A DNA stretch of 5,696 nucleotides from Desulfobacterales bacterium (lineage in GTDB: Bacteria > Desulfobacterota > DSM-4660 > Desulfatiglandales > Desulfatiglandaceae): positions 1 through 5,696 of the forward strand of contig JAKLQB010000380.1 of NCBI GenBank assembly GCA_022013615.1, in the 5' to 3' direction. The number at the start of each line of letters is the position of its first letter. Position 1 is the first letter of the stretch. Shown here one piece after another: positions 1 through 5,696 of the stretch. The notes under the pieces are model-generated. The model saw only the letters and a program-made list of their open reading frames with translations. It was not told the origin of the DNA and did not search any database. The position numbers were made by a program, and so were the translations under genes.

Positions 1-365
1 ACGTTAAGCGCCGCATGACCGGCATCGACTGGGACCACATGATATGGCTCATACCGTGGAGCATTGGCGCCCAGATTGCCGGTAAGGAGACGCCAGGCAA
101 GTGGCCTTCAAACGATGCCATACTGGCTGCCCTGAGGGCCCAGCCGTCGTTCCCCACCATCCTCGGCCCAGGGCACATGAGTGGTAAGGCGATGTTTGGT
201 ATCGATAACATGATTGAAGAGCCTGTTCCCATGTGCATGTTTAACCTAAAAGCTAAAGACAAACGCATCATCGCTCACTTGAATTTCGAGCCCTGGTATG
301 CGTCCATAAAGAACGTCGTAATTAAAGAAGTAAGAAAGCGCGGGCAGATGTGGGACCAGCGCTAA
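1..365 (+). CDS. ABC transporter substrate-binding protein (periplasmic type I, LivK-like), C-terminal part
   Basis: The reading frame is open from the left edge (first full codon at 3) to a TAA at 363-365, so the 5' end lies outside the window. About 120 residues are visible. No start should be taken inside the window: the ATG at 15 is simply an internal methionine. The visible part has the look of the last lobe of a Peripla_BP_6 protein. There is a segment with G-P-G-H and G-K-A-M-F-G-I-D, then a short beta-rich tail ending in a charged K-E-V-R-K-R-G-Q-M-W stretch. In this family the protein is exported, binds a small amino acid or other organic solute between two lobes, and delivers it to the LivH/LivM permease. 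Its place directly upstream of livHMGF is the strongest argument for the call. Similarity by eye alone is modest and the substrate cannot be read from the fragment. Confidence 0.78.
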   Translation, partial: VKRRMTGIDWDHMIWLIPWSIGAQIAGKETPGKWPSNDAILAALRAQPSFPTILGPGHMSGKAMFGIDNMIEEPVPMCMFNLKAKDKRIIAHLNFEPWYASIKNVVIKEVRKRGQMWDQR

Positions 366-372
366 TACCCAG

Positions 373-408
373 TCCACGGGGGCGGTGTTGAACACCAGCC
401 CTCGTGGA
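373..408 (+). promoter_or_regulatory. Long intercistronic hairpin between the binding-protein gene and livH
   Basis: Seen directly: 373-383 pairs with 398-408 (11 pairs, one of them a G-T wobble at 379/402). A single bulged A sits at 397, then 384-388 pairs with 392-396, closing on a three-base loop TGA (389-391). This gives 16 base pairs in total, mostly G-C. It begins 7 nt after the stop of the binding-protein gene. The bases that follow (AACTATTTTAAT) contain only a four-T run, so it is not a textbook terminator. In many binding-protein-dependent transporters such stem-loops protect the upstream mRNA or cause partial termination, so that far more binding protein than permease is made. That role is inferred here from position and structure. 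A weak terminator is the main alternative. Confidence 0.72.
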
Positions 409-537
409 AACTATTTTAATGATTCCAAATTAATGTTTCAATAAACTTTTTTTGTGTCATCTTACCCCCAAACCATTCATTAGGAATCAACTACAGAAGC
501 TCGGATTATCAAGCACTATCAGAGGATGAGGTAAAGA

Positions 538-1407
538 ATGAATAGCCAACTTTTGATACAAACCATAGCTAATGCGGTAGCGGCCAGCAGTATGTATGCT
601 TTGATAGCTGTGGGGCTAACTTTAGCCTTTGGCGTAATGCAGATGGCAAATCTGGCTCATTGTCATTTCTTCATGTTAGGCGCCTATACCGTTTATGCCC
701 TCTATGCCTTGGGTGGTTGGCCATTCTGGGCGGCAGTAGCAGCAGCCTTGGTGGTAGGTGCTGTCATCGGTCTAGCCGTTGAGCGAGGCATTTTCCGGCC
801 ATTGCGGGGAGATGTGGTCGGCGGTTTTATAGCAACCGCCGGGTTAATGTTTGTTTTCGAGGTTTTTGTGGGTGAGGTGTGGGGGTGGGGGCATATGAGG
901 ACCATCCCCAGCCCCTATATGCACCCCTTTAAGATTATGGGCGCCTCGGTGGCCTTCCAGAGGGTTCTTGTAATACCCTTTGCCATTGCTTGCATAGGAG
1001 GGCTCATGATTTTTATGCGCTGGTTCAGGTTGGGTCGAGCACTGCGTGCTGTGGCTCAGGACCCGGAAGCCGCCTCGCTGCAGGGGGTAAACATCAACAG
1101 AATGACGGCCCTGGCTATGGCCATAGCCGGCGCTTTAGCCGGTATAGCCGGAGGGCTGATGTCAACAATATATGCTGTAACCCCTGCGCTGGGAGGCCAT
1201 CTTATCCTGCCTGCCCTCATCGTGGTGATTGTAGGCGGACTGGGAAGCATTGGGGGGGTCACTCTCGCCGCCATTATCATGGGCTTTGTCATGACCTTCG
1301 TTACCACTCTAGTCGACGGCGTCACAGCCTTAATGGTTTCTGTTGCCGTTATGGCTCTCGTATTACCAATAAGACCACAAGGGCTAATGGGCCATGCCAC
1401 TAACTAA
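538..1407 (+). CDS. livH: Branched-chain amino acid type ABC transporter permease LivH
   Basis: A polytopic inner-membrane protein of 289 residues, the usual size for LivH, in the BPD_transp_2 family. It forms the translocation path together with LivM. About eight hydrophobic segments can be seen (roughly residues 5-33, 43-58, 61-82, 93-115, 140-160, 189-212, 222-257 and 262-283). The cytoplasmic coupling loop is well preserved at G166-R188 (GRALRAVAQDPEAASLQGVN), the part that docks on the ATPases. The conserved membrane motif after the first segment reads N38-L-A-H-C-H-F-F-M-L-G-A-Y50. The family normally has Gly followed by Glu, Asp or a small residue where this protein has Cys42-His43. 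The ATG at 538 has a Shine-Dalgarno GAGG at 528-531. The end overlaps livM by 14 nt, implying coupled translation. Membership is certain; the transported solute is not known. Confidence 0.94.
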   Translation: MNSQLLIQTIANAVAASSMYALIAVGLTLAFGVMQMANLAHCHFFMLGAYTVYALYALGGWPFWAAVAAALVVGAVIGLAVERGIFRPLRGDVVGGFIATAGLMFVFEVFVGEVWGWGHMRTIPSPYMHPFKIMGASVAFQRVLVIPFAIACIGGLMIFMRWFRLGRALRAVAQDPEAASLQGVNINRMTALAMAIAGALAGIAGGLMSTIYAVTPALGGHLILPALIVVIVGGLGSIGGVTLAAIIMGFVMTFVTTLVDGVTALMVSVAVMALVLPIRPQGLMGHATN

Positions 1408-2374
1408 CACAAGTAGATTCAGGATTGGGACGCTGGCGTCCGTAATTATAGGCCTGTGTATTTTCCCCTTCTTTGCCAGGCCATATCTGGTTGAGGTCGC
1501 CATGATTTTCTTTATCTGGATCATCCTTGCCCAGAGTTACCGCCTGATAGTTACGATACATGACTGGCAGCTATATCATGTTGTGTTGTACGGTGTTGGC
1601 GCCTACACCAGCGGCATGTTAGCCAAGAATCTCGGCATCCCGGTCTTCGTGGCCATCCCCATAGGAGGGCTTATGGCAAGCCTGTTTGGCGTGTTGATTA
1701 CATTGATTCTGCTGAGGACCACTGGTTGGGGTTTTTATATCGCCACCTATGGGCTGGCGGAATTAATCAGGTTGACCTGGCTCAAGTTTCGCTACCCCTT
1801 TGGAGGTTCCACGGGGATAATAAACATCCCCTACCCTCCAGTAATAGGAGGAATAGATTTTAGTGCGTCTATTCCCTACTACTTCTTCAGCCTGGGGGTA
1901 ATGCTCGTCATAATGTATATGCTGTATCGCATAGAGAAGTCGCGGATAGGGGATGCCTTTAAGGCTATCTCTATGGACCCAGCGCTGGCAGCGTCTACAG
2001 GGATAAGCATCCCCCGACACAGGCTCCTGGCCTGTGCCATCGGTAGTTTCTTTGCCGGCATTGCCGGTGGCCTGCTTGTTCACCGCCTGGGCGCAGTGGA
2101 CCCGAAGACGTTCAACATCATCACCATTCTATACCTCCTTATCTGGGTGGTGGTTGGTGGTACCAATACCTTCTGGGGTCCTGTAATCGGGGTATCTGTG
2201 ATGTATACTCTTTTTGAACTCTCACGCCCGCTAATACAGATAAGGCCCATGTTCATTGGCCTTTCCATAATATTTGTTCTAATCTTTATGCCCGGGGGTA
2301 TTGAGAGCTTGATCTCAAAAGCTGTCGCTCGATGGCGAGGGCTACGTGACGTGCCGGCAGCGGAAGCAGAATGA
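1394..2374 (+). CDS. livM: Branched-chain amino acid type ABC transporter permease LivM
   Basis: The second membrane subunit of the importer has 326 residues, the normal LivM size. It is very hydrophobic, with about eight to nine membrane segments. Family landmarks are clear: a G-G-S-T-G-I turn at 137-142; the cytoplasmic coupling loop R184-R210 (RIGDAFKAISMDPALAASTG), which fits the 'RIGRALRAIREDE.AA...G' pattern; the F-F-A-G-I-A-G-G segment at 219-226; and a V-V-V-G-G-x-x-x-x-W-G-P-V-I-G stretch in the C-terminal third. The early motif that is normally G-Q-L-S-L-G-H-A-x-F is very different here: residues 57-66 read D-W-Q-L-Y-H-V-V-L-Y, although the following G-V-G-A-Y (67-71) is kept. The start ATG at 1394 lies inside the end of livH; no separate strong ribosome site is needed if translation is coupled. 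ATA and AGG/AGA codons are frequent. The substrate is unknown. Confidence 0.94.
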   Translation: MPLTNTSRFRIGTLASVIIGLCIFPFFARPYLVEVAMIFFIWIILAQSYRLIVTIHDWQLYHVVLYGVGAYTSGMLAKNLGIPVFVAIPIGGLMASLFGVLITLILLRTTGWGFYIATYGLAELIRLTWLKFRYPFGGSTGIINIPYPPVIGGIDFSASIPYYFFSLGVMLVIMYMLYRIEKSRIGDAFKAISMDPALAASTGISIPRHRLLACAIGSFFAGIAGGLLVHRLGAVDPKTFNIITILYLLIWVVVGGTNTFWGPVIGVSVMYTLFELSRPLIQIRPMFIGLSIIFVLIFMPGGIESLISKAVARWRGLRDVPAAEAE

Positions 2375-2499
2375 GACTGCTCCTGATTAAGATTTCCACG
2401 ATGTTGTGCAAATTGTCAACTATAGACTAAGATTTTGGAAAAACTAAACTATTACTATTTCTAATTACCTCATACCGACATAAAGGAGAAACGGGGCTT

Positions 2500-3270
2500 G
2501 TGTCAATACTTGAAGTGAAGGGATTGAGCAGGTATTTCGGCGGTCTTGCCGCGCTAAGTAATCTTAATCTCACCATCCAGGAAGGCAAAATAAGAGGAAT
2601 AATTGGCCCCAATGGTGCGGGTAAGACCACCCTATTCAATGTTATCAGTGGGGTGTACCGACCCACCTCAGGACAAATATTCTATATGAATGGCAAGCGT
2701 ATCGACGGTCTTTCCTCAAGCAAGATAGCTGAAATGGGACTAGTCCGGACTTTCCAGCGTACTGCACTCTATCATGACTTTACTGTCCTCAAAAATGTCA
2801 CCGTAGCCCGCCATCTTCATGCCAAGGAAAATATCTTTGGCGTGTTTGCTGGCACGGTTAAGAAAATCGAAAAGGAAAATGTTATAAAGGCTTTAGAAAT
2901 AGTTGAGTTCATGGGGCTGGGACACCTTAAAAATGAGCTGGCGGCAAACCTACCTCACGGTCACCAGAGAGTGCTGGGTGTTGCCATTGCATTAGCCTGT
3001 GAACCCAAGGTCCTGCTACTGGATGAGCCCGTGACCGGCATGACACCCACAGAAAAAGCACATATGATAGATCTAATCAGAAAAGTGCACCAGCAGGGCA
3101 TTACCATCGTGATGGTGGAGCATGATATGAGATCTGTTATGGAACTGTGTGATTATATCAGCGTACTTGATTTCGGAACACTGCTCGTCGAAGGAACCCC
3201 AGCTGAAATACAGAACGATGAAACTGTAATTAATGCATATCTGGGGTCTGAAGATATTACATCTTTATGA
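2500..3270 (+). CDS. livG: Branched-chain amino acid type ABC transporter ATP-binding protein LivG
   Basis: A cytoplasmic ATPase of 256 residues (LivG is about 255), one of the two that power the importer. Walker A is G36-P-N-G-A-G-K-T43, the Q-loop glutamine is Q86 in V-R-T-F-Q-R, Walker B is L172-L-L-D-E176, and the switch histidine is H208 in V-E-H-D-M. The Y-L-G tail just before the end is typical of LivG. The signature region is L151-P-H-G-H-Q-R157 followed by V-L-G-V-A-I-A-L; LivG proteins usually read L-(P/A/S)-Y-G-x-Q-R-R-L-E-I-A-R. The Pro is therefore normal, but the His for Tyr and the loss of the Glu and Arg are not. The start is taken as GTG 2500, because AAAGGAG at 2482-2488 precedes it with an 11-nt gap and the protein then begins MSILEVKGLSRYFGG as expected. 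A 125-nt gap separates it from livM. Confidence 0.95.
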   Translation: MSILEVKGLSRYFGGLAALSNLNLTIQEGKIRGIIGPNGAGKTTLFNVISGVYRPTSGQIFYMNGKRIDGLSSSKIAEMGLVRTFQRTALYHDFTVLKNVTVARHLHAKENIFGVFAGTVKKIEKENVIKALEIVEFMGLGHLKNELAANLPHGHQRVLGVAIALACEPKVLLLDEPVTGMTPTEKAHMIDLIRKVHQQGITIVMVEHDMRSVMELCDYISVLDFGTLLVEGTPAEIQNDETVINAYLGSEDITSL

Positions 3271-3275
3271 GGTGA
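3268..3275 (+). promoter_or_regulatory. Ribosome-binding site that sets the livF start at a TTG
   Basis: TGAGGTGA at 3268-3275 contains both the stop codon of livG (3268-3270) and a GAGG core at 3269-3272. The core is eight bases before a TTG at 3281. The only upstream ATG in the frame (3233) would add 16 residues that do not resemble LivF and would overlap livG by 38 nt without a matching ribosome site. The GTG at 3272 lies inside the site itself. The TTG gives a protein starting M-L-L-E-V-K-D-V, the usual LivF beginning. A ribosome finishing livG would be placed to restart on livF. Confidence 0.8.
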
Positions 3276-3280
3276 AAAAG

Positions 3281-3991
3281 TTGCTACTTGAGGTTAAAGA
3301 TGTCACGGTTCACTACTACAAGGTACCCGCCGTCAGAAATATTTCAATAACTGTTGAAGATGGTGAAATCGTTACACTTATTGGGTCGAACGGAGCCGGC
3401 AAAACTACCACACTACGCGCCATCAGCGGTTTGAAACACCCCTCTACGGGAGAAATCCACTTCAAGGGACAAAGGATAGACAAGCTGCCGCCGCATAAGA
3501 TAAATGCCTTGGGTATTGCCATGGTTCCCGAGGGAAGACGGGTCTTTCCTCAAATGACAGTGCTGGAAAACCTCTTAATGGGTGCCTTTCTGCGTAAAGA
3601 TAAGGACGATATTCAAAAAGACTTAGAGGAAGTAGTCTTCAGGCATTTCCCACGCCTTAAAGAAAGAAAGAAGCAGGCAGCCGGCACCTTAAGTGGAGGT
3701 GAGCAGCAGATGCTGGCTATGGGACGCGCGCTCATGTCTGCGCCCAAACTACTCCTTTTGGATGAACCTTCGCTGGGACTATCACCCATCATGTGTGGGA
3801 AAATTGGAAAAATCATCAAAGACATCCATACCGAGGGTAAGACAGTAATCCTGGTTGAGCAAAACGCCCGACTGGCTCTGGCACTAGCCCAACATGCCTA
3901 TGTTATCGAGACCGGCGATATCGCTCTATCTGGCCCAACTGAAGAGTTACGTAATAACGATAACGTGAAAAAAGCTTATCTGGGCGGCTGA
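3281..3991 (+). CDS. livF: Branched-chain amino acid type ABC transporter ATP-binding protein LivF
   Basis: The partner ATPase of LivG, acting on the cytoplasmic face of the permease. From the TTG start it has 236 residues, matching the usual LivF length of about 235. All motifs are standard for the family: Walker A G35-S-N-G-A-G-K-T42; the LivF form of the Q-loop V82-P-E-G-R-R-V-F89; a full signature L137-S-G-G-E-Q-Q143; Walker B L157-L-L-L-D-E162; the D-loop S-L-G-L-S-P; and V-E-Q-N at 192-195, where Gln replaces the switch His, as is normal in LivF. It ends K-K-A-Y-L-G-G, again typical. It starts 10 nt after livG and is followed 18 nt later by a strong terminator, so it is the last gene of the operon. 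With livG's signature motif partly altered, the intact signature in LivF is worth noting for how the two share ATP hydrolysis. Confidence 0.95.
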   Translation: MLLEVKDVTVHYYKVPAVRNISITVEDGEIVTLIGSNGAGKTTTLRAISGLKHPSTGEIHFKGQRIDKLPPHKINALGIAMVPEGRRVFPQMTVLENLLMGAFLRKDKDDIQKDLEEVVFRHFPRLKERKKQAAGTLSGGEQQMLAMGRALMSAPKLLLLDEPSLGLSPIMCGKIGKIIKDIHTEGKTVILVEQNARLALALAQHAYVIETGDIALSGPTEELRNNDNVKKAYLGG

Positions 3992-4009
3992 GAGGCTGTC
4001 CGCATAGAG

Positions 4010-4055
4010 ATCAAAAAGACCCGGCTAGTATAGGAGTTAGCTGGGTCTTTTTGAT
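4010..4055 (+). terminator. Rho-independent terminator of the liv operon
   Basis: Seen directly: 4010-4027 pairs with 4038-4055 over 18 positions with one G-T wobble (4024/4041), around a 10-base loop (4028-4037). In RNA terms the G-C-rich core is GACCCGGCTA with TAGCTGGGTC, followed at once by five T (4048-4052). Because the matching left arm carries five A (4013-4017), the same element would also work as a terminator for transcripts from the minus strand. It begins 18 nt after the livF stop, which is where an operon end is expected. Confidence 0.88.
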
Positions 4056-4339
4056 TACCACAATTAGTGGCGACAAGCAGGATTTATTCCTCAATAATCA
4101 GCCTATGAGGAGCAACTTGACTACGCCGGATTCCTCTGTTGCTAGCTTTTTAGCTGTTATTTAAAATGGATGCTTTTATATATTGCGTTTTAGCTGATTG
4201 CAGCACACAATTCATTAATTTTCTATTTATTTTACACCCGCATTTTAAAAAAAGAAGTTCTTATCATTTTTTATCATTTCATTCATTTTATTAAGAAGGC
4301 TCTGGAATTATTCGATGATATTAAAATAGAGGAGAGAAT
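4056..4339. other. AT-rich intergenic region between the liv operon and the kinase-like gene
   Basis: No gene could be supported here. Two short frames with ATG (at 4106, 19 codons, and at 4167, 42 codons) lack ribosome sites and have low-complexity composition. The second half is strongly AT-rich. It holds a 10-base imperfect tandem repeat (TTATCATTTT at 4261-4270, TTATCATTTC at 4271-4280) and two copies of TTTTAGCTG 40 nt apart (4148 and 4188). The promoter of the gene at 4340 should be in this stretch because a terminator lies upstream. The best match I found (TTGCGT 4183-4188 with CACAAT 4206-4211, spacing 17) is too weak to call. Confidence 0.45.
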
Positions 4340-5221
4340 ATGAACACACGTGCCCGCGACAGGGTTGCACAGCTGGATTTTTGGTCATCACATGTGGAGC
4401 CCGAACCTCTGGGTGGCGGCATTACCAACACCAATTTCATCGTTGACGATCAGGGCGAGCGTTTTGTCGTCCGGATTGGCGACGACATCCCGATTCATGG
4501 TGTAATGCGATTTAACGAGATCGCGGCCGCGCGCGCGGCTCACGCCGCCGGCATCTCGCCAGAAATTGTCTATAGCGCAGACGGGGTCATCATCATGCGA
4601 TTCATTGAAGGGCAAACGTTTACGGAACAGGAAGTGCGTGAGCAGCAGAACCTGGAACGTATCATGCCCCTGATCCAAGCCTGCCACAATGAAATACCAA
4701 AACATTTTCAAGGTCCGGCACTTGTCTTCTGGCCGTTCCATGTTTGCCGAAGTTATATTCACACTGCCAGGGAGGGCAACAGCCGGATGATAGACCTACT
4801 TCCACGCTTTCTTGACATTAACGAAGAACTAGAAAAAACGGTAGGTGAAATAAAATTGGTATTCGGGCATAATGACCTGCTGGCCGCCAATTTCATCGAT
4901 GACGGCAAACGTTTGTGGCTCCTCGACTGGGATTATGCGGGCTACAACGCAGCACTTTTCGATCTGACCAATCTGTCTTCAAATAATGAGCTATCTCCGG
5001 AACAGGAAGACTGGATCCTGGAGACCTACTATCAGCAACCGGTCACAGACAGACTACGCCACCGTTTTGCTGCAATGAAGTGTGCATCATTATTGCGGGA
5101 AACGTTATGGAGCATCGTATCAGAAATTCATTCGACACTTGACTTCGATTACGAGAAATACACGGAGAAAAACCTCAGTCGATTTGAGAAAGCATATAAG
5201 ACATTTCAAGGCATAAATTGA
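4340..5221 (+). CDS. Choline/ethanolamine kinase-like phosphotransferase (APH superfamily)
   Basis: A 293-residue, probably cytosolic protein with the eukaryotic-like kinase fold of the APH/choline kinase superfamily. Visible landmarks: a nucleotide-binding loop G25-G-G-I-T-N-T-N-F33; beta-3 F-V-V-R-I (42-46), with Arg45 where many kinases have Lys, as is common in bacterial choline-kinase-like proteins; Glu60 as the likely helix-C partner; the hinge M86-R-F-I-E-G-Q; the catalytic loop H177-N-D-L-L-A-A-N184 with Asp179 as the base; and the metal-binding L-L-D196-W-D-Y-A-G. The family transfers phosphate from ATP to a small hydroxyl compound such as choline, ethanolamine or a sugar; which one is not readable here. 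The ATG at 4340 has AGGAG at 4330-4334, a good five-base spacing. The gene favours CGN for Arg and ATC/ATT for Ile, unlike the liv genes. Aminoglycoside resistance is a less likely reading, since the N-loop and D-W-D-Y-A-G fit choline-kinase-like members better. Confidence 0.85.
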   Translation: MNTRARDRVAQLDFWSSHVEPEPLGGGITNTNFIVDDQGERFVVRIGDDIPIHGVMRFNEIAAARAAHAAGISPEIVYSADGVIIMRFIEGQTFTEQEVREQQNLERIMPLIQACHNEIPKHFQGPALVFWPFHVCRSYIHTAREGNSRMIDLLPRFLDINEELEKTVGEIKLVFGHNDLLAANFIDDGKRLWLLDWDYAGYNAALFDLTNLSSNNELSPEQEDWILETYYQQPVTDRLRHRFAAMKCASLLRETLWSIVSEIHSTLDFDYEKYTEKNLSRFEKAYKTFQGIN

Positions 5222-5266
5222 TTGGATAAAAACGTGAAACGATTTTATTATGGAATCACCTCGTCC

Positions 5267-5696
5267 TTACATCAGTATTTTCTTGCGTTCGGGATCGTAG
5301 AGGGCGCGGTGGGGTTCACGGTTGGCAGGGAATACTTCTCCGTAAACCTCGATTTGATAACTGCCATCTGAACCAGCCTCTTCGAAGGAGATGTAACCGT
5401 AGGCAATGGTTTTCCCAACCGTATAACCATATCCACCGCTGGTCGTCACCCCGATAACCTTGTCATTCTTCAGGATCGGCTCGCTGCCGCGGAGCATCAC
5501 CGGTCTGTCGGCGTCAATCGTGAAAGAGCAAAGCTTCCATTTCGGCCTTTTTTCTTTGACTTTTAAAAGGGCTTCCCGCCCGAGGAAATCCCCTTTACTT
5601 AAATCCACGCAAAAACCCAAGCCTGCGTCATAGGGTGTGTATTCCGGTGTCAGTTCAGCTCCCCAATAGCAATAGCCCTTCTCAAAATGAAGCGAG
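5267..5696 (-). CDS. Dimethylglycine/sarcosine dehydrogenase-like protein, GcvT-fold C-terminal end (partial)
   Basis: On the minus strand the frame is open from the right edge (last full codon 5693-5695) to TAA at 5269-5267. This gives 142 visible residues, with the N-terminal part outside. The TTG at 5620 is not a start, since homologous sequence continues upstream of it: H-F-E-K-G-Y, a W-G, then T-P-E-Y-T-P-Y-D-A-G-L-G-F. This is the end of a GcvT tetrahydrofolate-binding domain, followed by the C-terminal barrel with K-G-D-F-L-G-R-E-A-L, V-T-T-S-G-G-Y-G-Y-T-V-G-K (about 5411-5449) and the tail P-H-R-A-L-Y-D-P-E-R-K-K. The S-G-G-Y-G-x-T-V-G version is typical of FAD-dependent dimethylglycine/sarcosine dehydrogenases rather than glycine-cleavage GcvT (usually S-G-T-x-S-P). 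These proteins oxidatively demethylate N-methylglycines and pass the one-carbon unit to folate. The FAD domain, if present, is off the window, so a stand-alone folate-dependent demethylase subunit remains possible. Confidence 0.86.
   Translation of the reverse strand, partial: SLHFEKGYCYWGAELTPEYTPYDAGLGFCVDLSKGDFLGREALLKVKEKRPKWKLCSFTIDADRPVMLRGSEPILKNDKVIGVTTSGGYGYTVGKTIAYGYISFEEAGSDGSYQIEVYGEVFPANREPHRALYDPERKKILM

Noticed and set aside
15..365. A complete small gene starting at ATG 15
   Set aside because: The frame is open to the left edge, there is no ribosome site before 15, and the content looks like the end of a larger binding protein.
438..454. Possible terminator before the seven-T run upstream of livH
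   Set aside because: Only a four-pair GTTT/AAAC stem precedes the T-run; too weak.
870..891. G-rich run in livH that might form a quadruplex
   Set aside because: Only three tracts of three or more G are present, and the run encodes an in-frame G-E-V-W-G-W-G stretch of the permease.
4148..4196. Two copies of TTTTAGCTG 40 nt apart
   Set aside because: Nine bases in AT-rich DNA, no symmetry and no further copies in the spacer; too short to call an operator or repeat family.
4183..4226. Promoter candidates for the kinase-like gene (TTGCGT/CACAAT and TTGCAG/TTCTAT)
   Set aside because: Each box matches the consensus at only three or four of six positions in a very AT-rich region where such matches occur by chance.
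4106..4295. Short frames of 19 and 42 codons in the spacer after the terminator
   Set aside because: No ribosome sites, AT-driven composition, no recognisable protein features.
5227..5249. Hairpin between the convergent stops (TAAAAACG with CGATTTTA)
   Set aside because: Short, AT-rich stem with a mismatch and little G-C; not a convincing terminator.
5267..5620. A complete 117-residue minus-strand gene starting at 5620
   Set aside because: The start would be a TTG, and clear family sequence (H-F-E-K-G-Y to D-A-G) continues upstream to the window edge, so the gene is partial rather than small.

Overview
The window holds most of a branched-chain amino acid type (Liv/HAAT) ABC importer operon on the plus strand, followed across a strong intrinsic terminator by two genes that face each other: a choline-kinase/APH-type phosphotransferase (plus) and the C-terminal end of a dimethylglycine/sarcosine-dehydrogenase-like folate-binding (GcvT-fold) protein (minus).

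Layout: 1-365 is the 3' end of a periplasmic substrate-binding protein gene. 373-408 is a near-perfect intercistronic hairpin. 538-1407 (livH) and 1394-2374 (livM) are the two membrane permeases and overlap by 14 nt. A 125-nt AT-rich gap follows. 2500-3270 (livG, GTG start) and 3281-3991 (livF, TTG start) are the two ATPases, apparently translationally coupled. 4010-4055 is a rho-independent terminator closing the operon. 4056-4339 is AT-rich and has no convincing gene. 4340-5221 is the kinase-like gene. 5267-5696 is the minus-strand GcvT-like gene, which runs off the right edge. The two last genes converge with only 45 nt between their stops.

How they fit: binding protein, LivH/LivM and LivG/LivF make one complete importer, with the binding protein capturing a small organic solute outside the membrane. 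The order (binding protein, H, M, G, F) is classical. Several otherwise conserved positions in LivH, LivM and LivG are changed, so the real substrate need not be leucine, isoleucine or valine. The kinase and the GcvT-like protein belong to families tied to choline and methylated-glycine metabolism. That makes a methylated-amine catabolic neighbourhood possible, but nothing in this window links the transporter to it.

Organism: a bacterium, judging by clear Shine-Dalgarno sites, operon overlaps, GTG/TTG starts and an intrinsic terminator. Base composition looks intermediate, and ATA (Ile) and AGG/AGA (Arg) codons are common in the liv genes. I cannot assign a phylum with confidence; environmental Desulfobacterota, Chloroflexota or Proteobacteria would all be plausible. 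No mobile element, tRNA, rRNA or CRISPR array is visible, and I do not see a clearly novel multi-gene system here. The most distinctive points are the hairpin between the binding-protein and permease genes and the altered motifs of the permeases.
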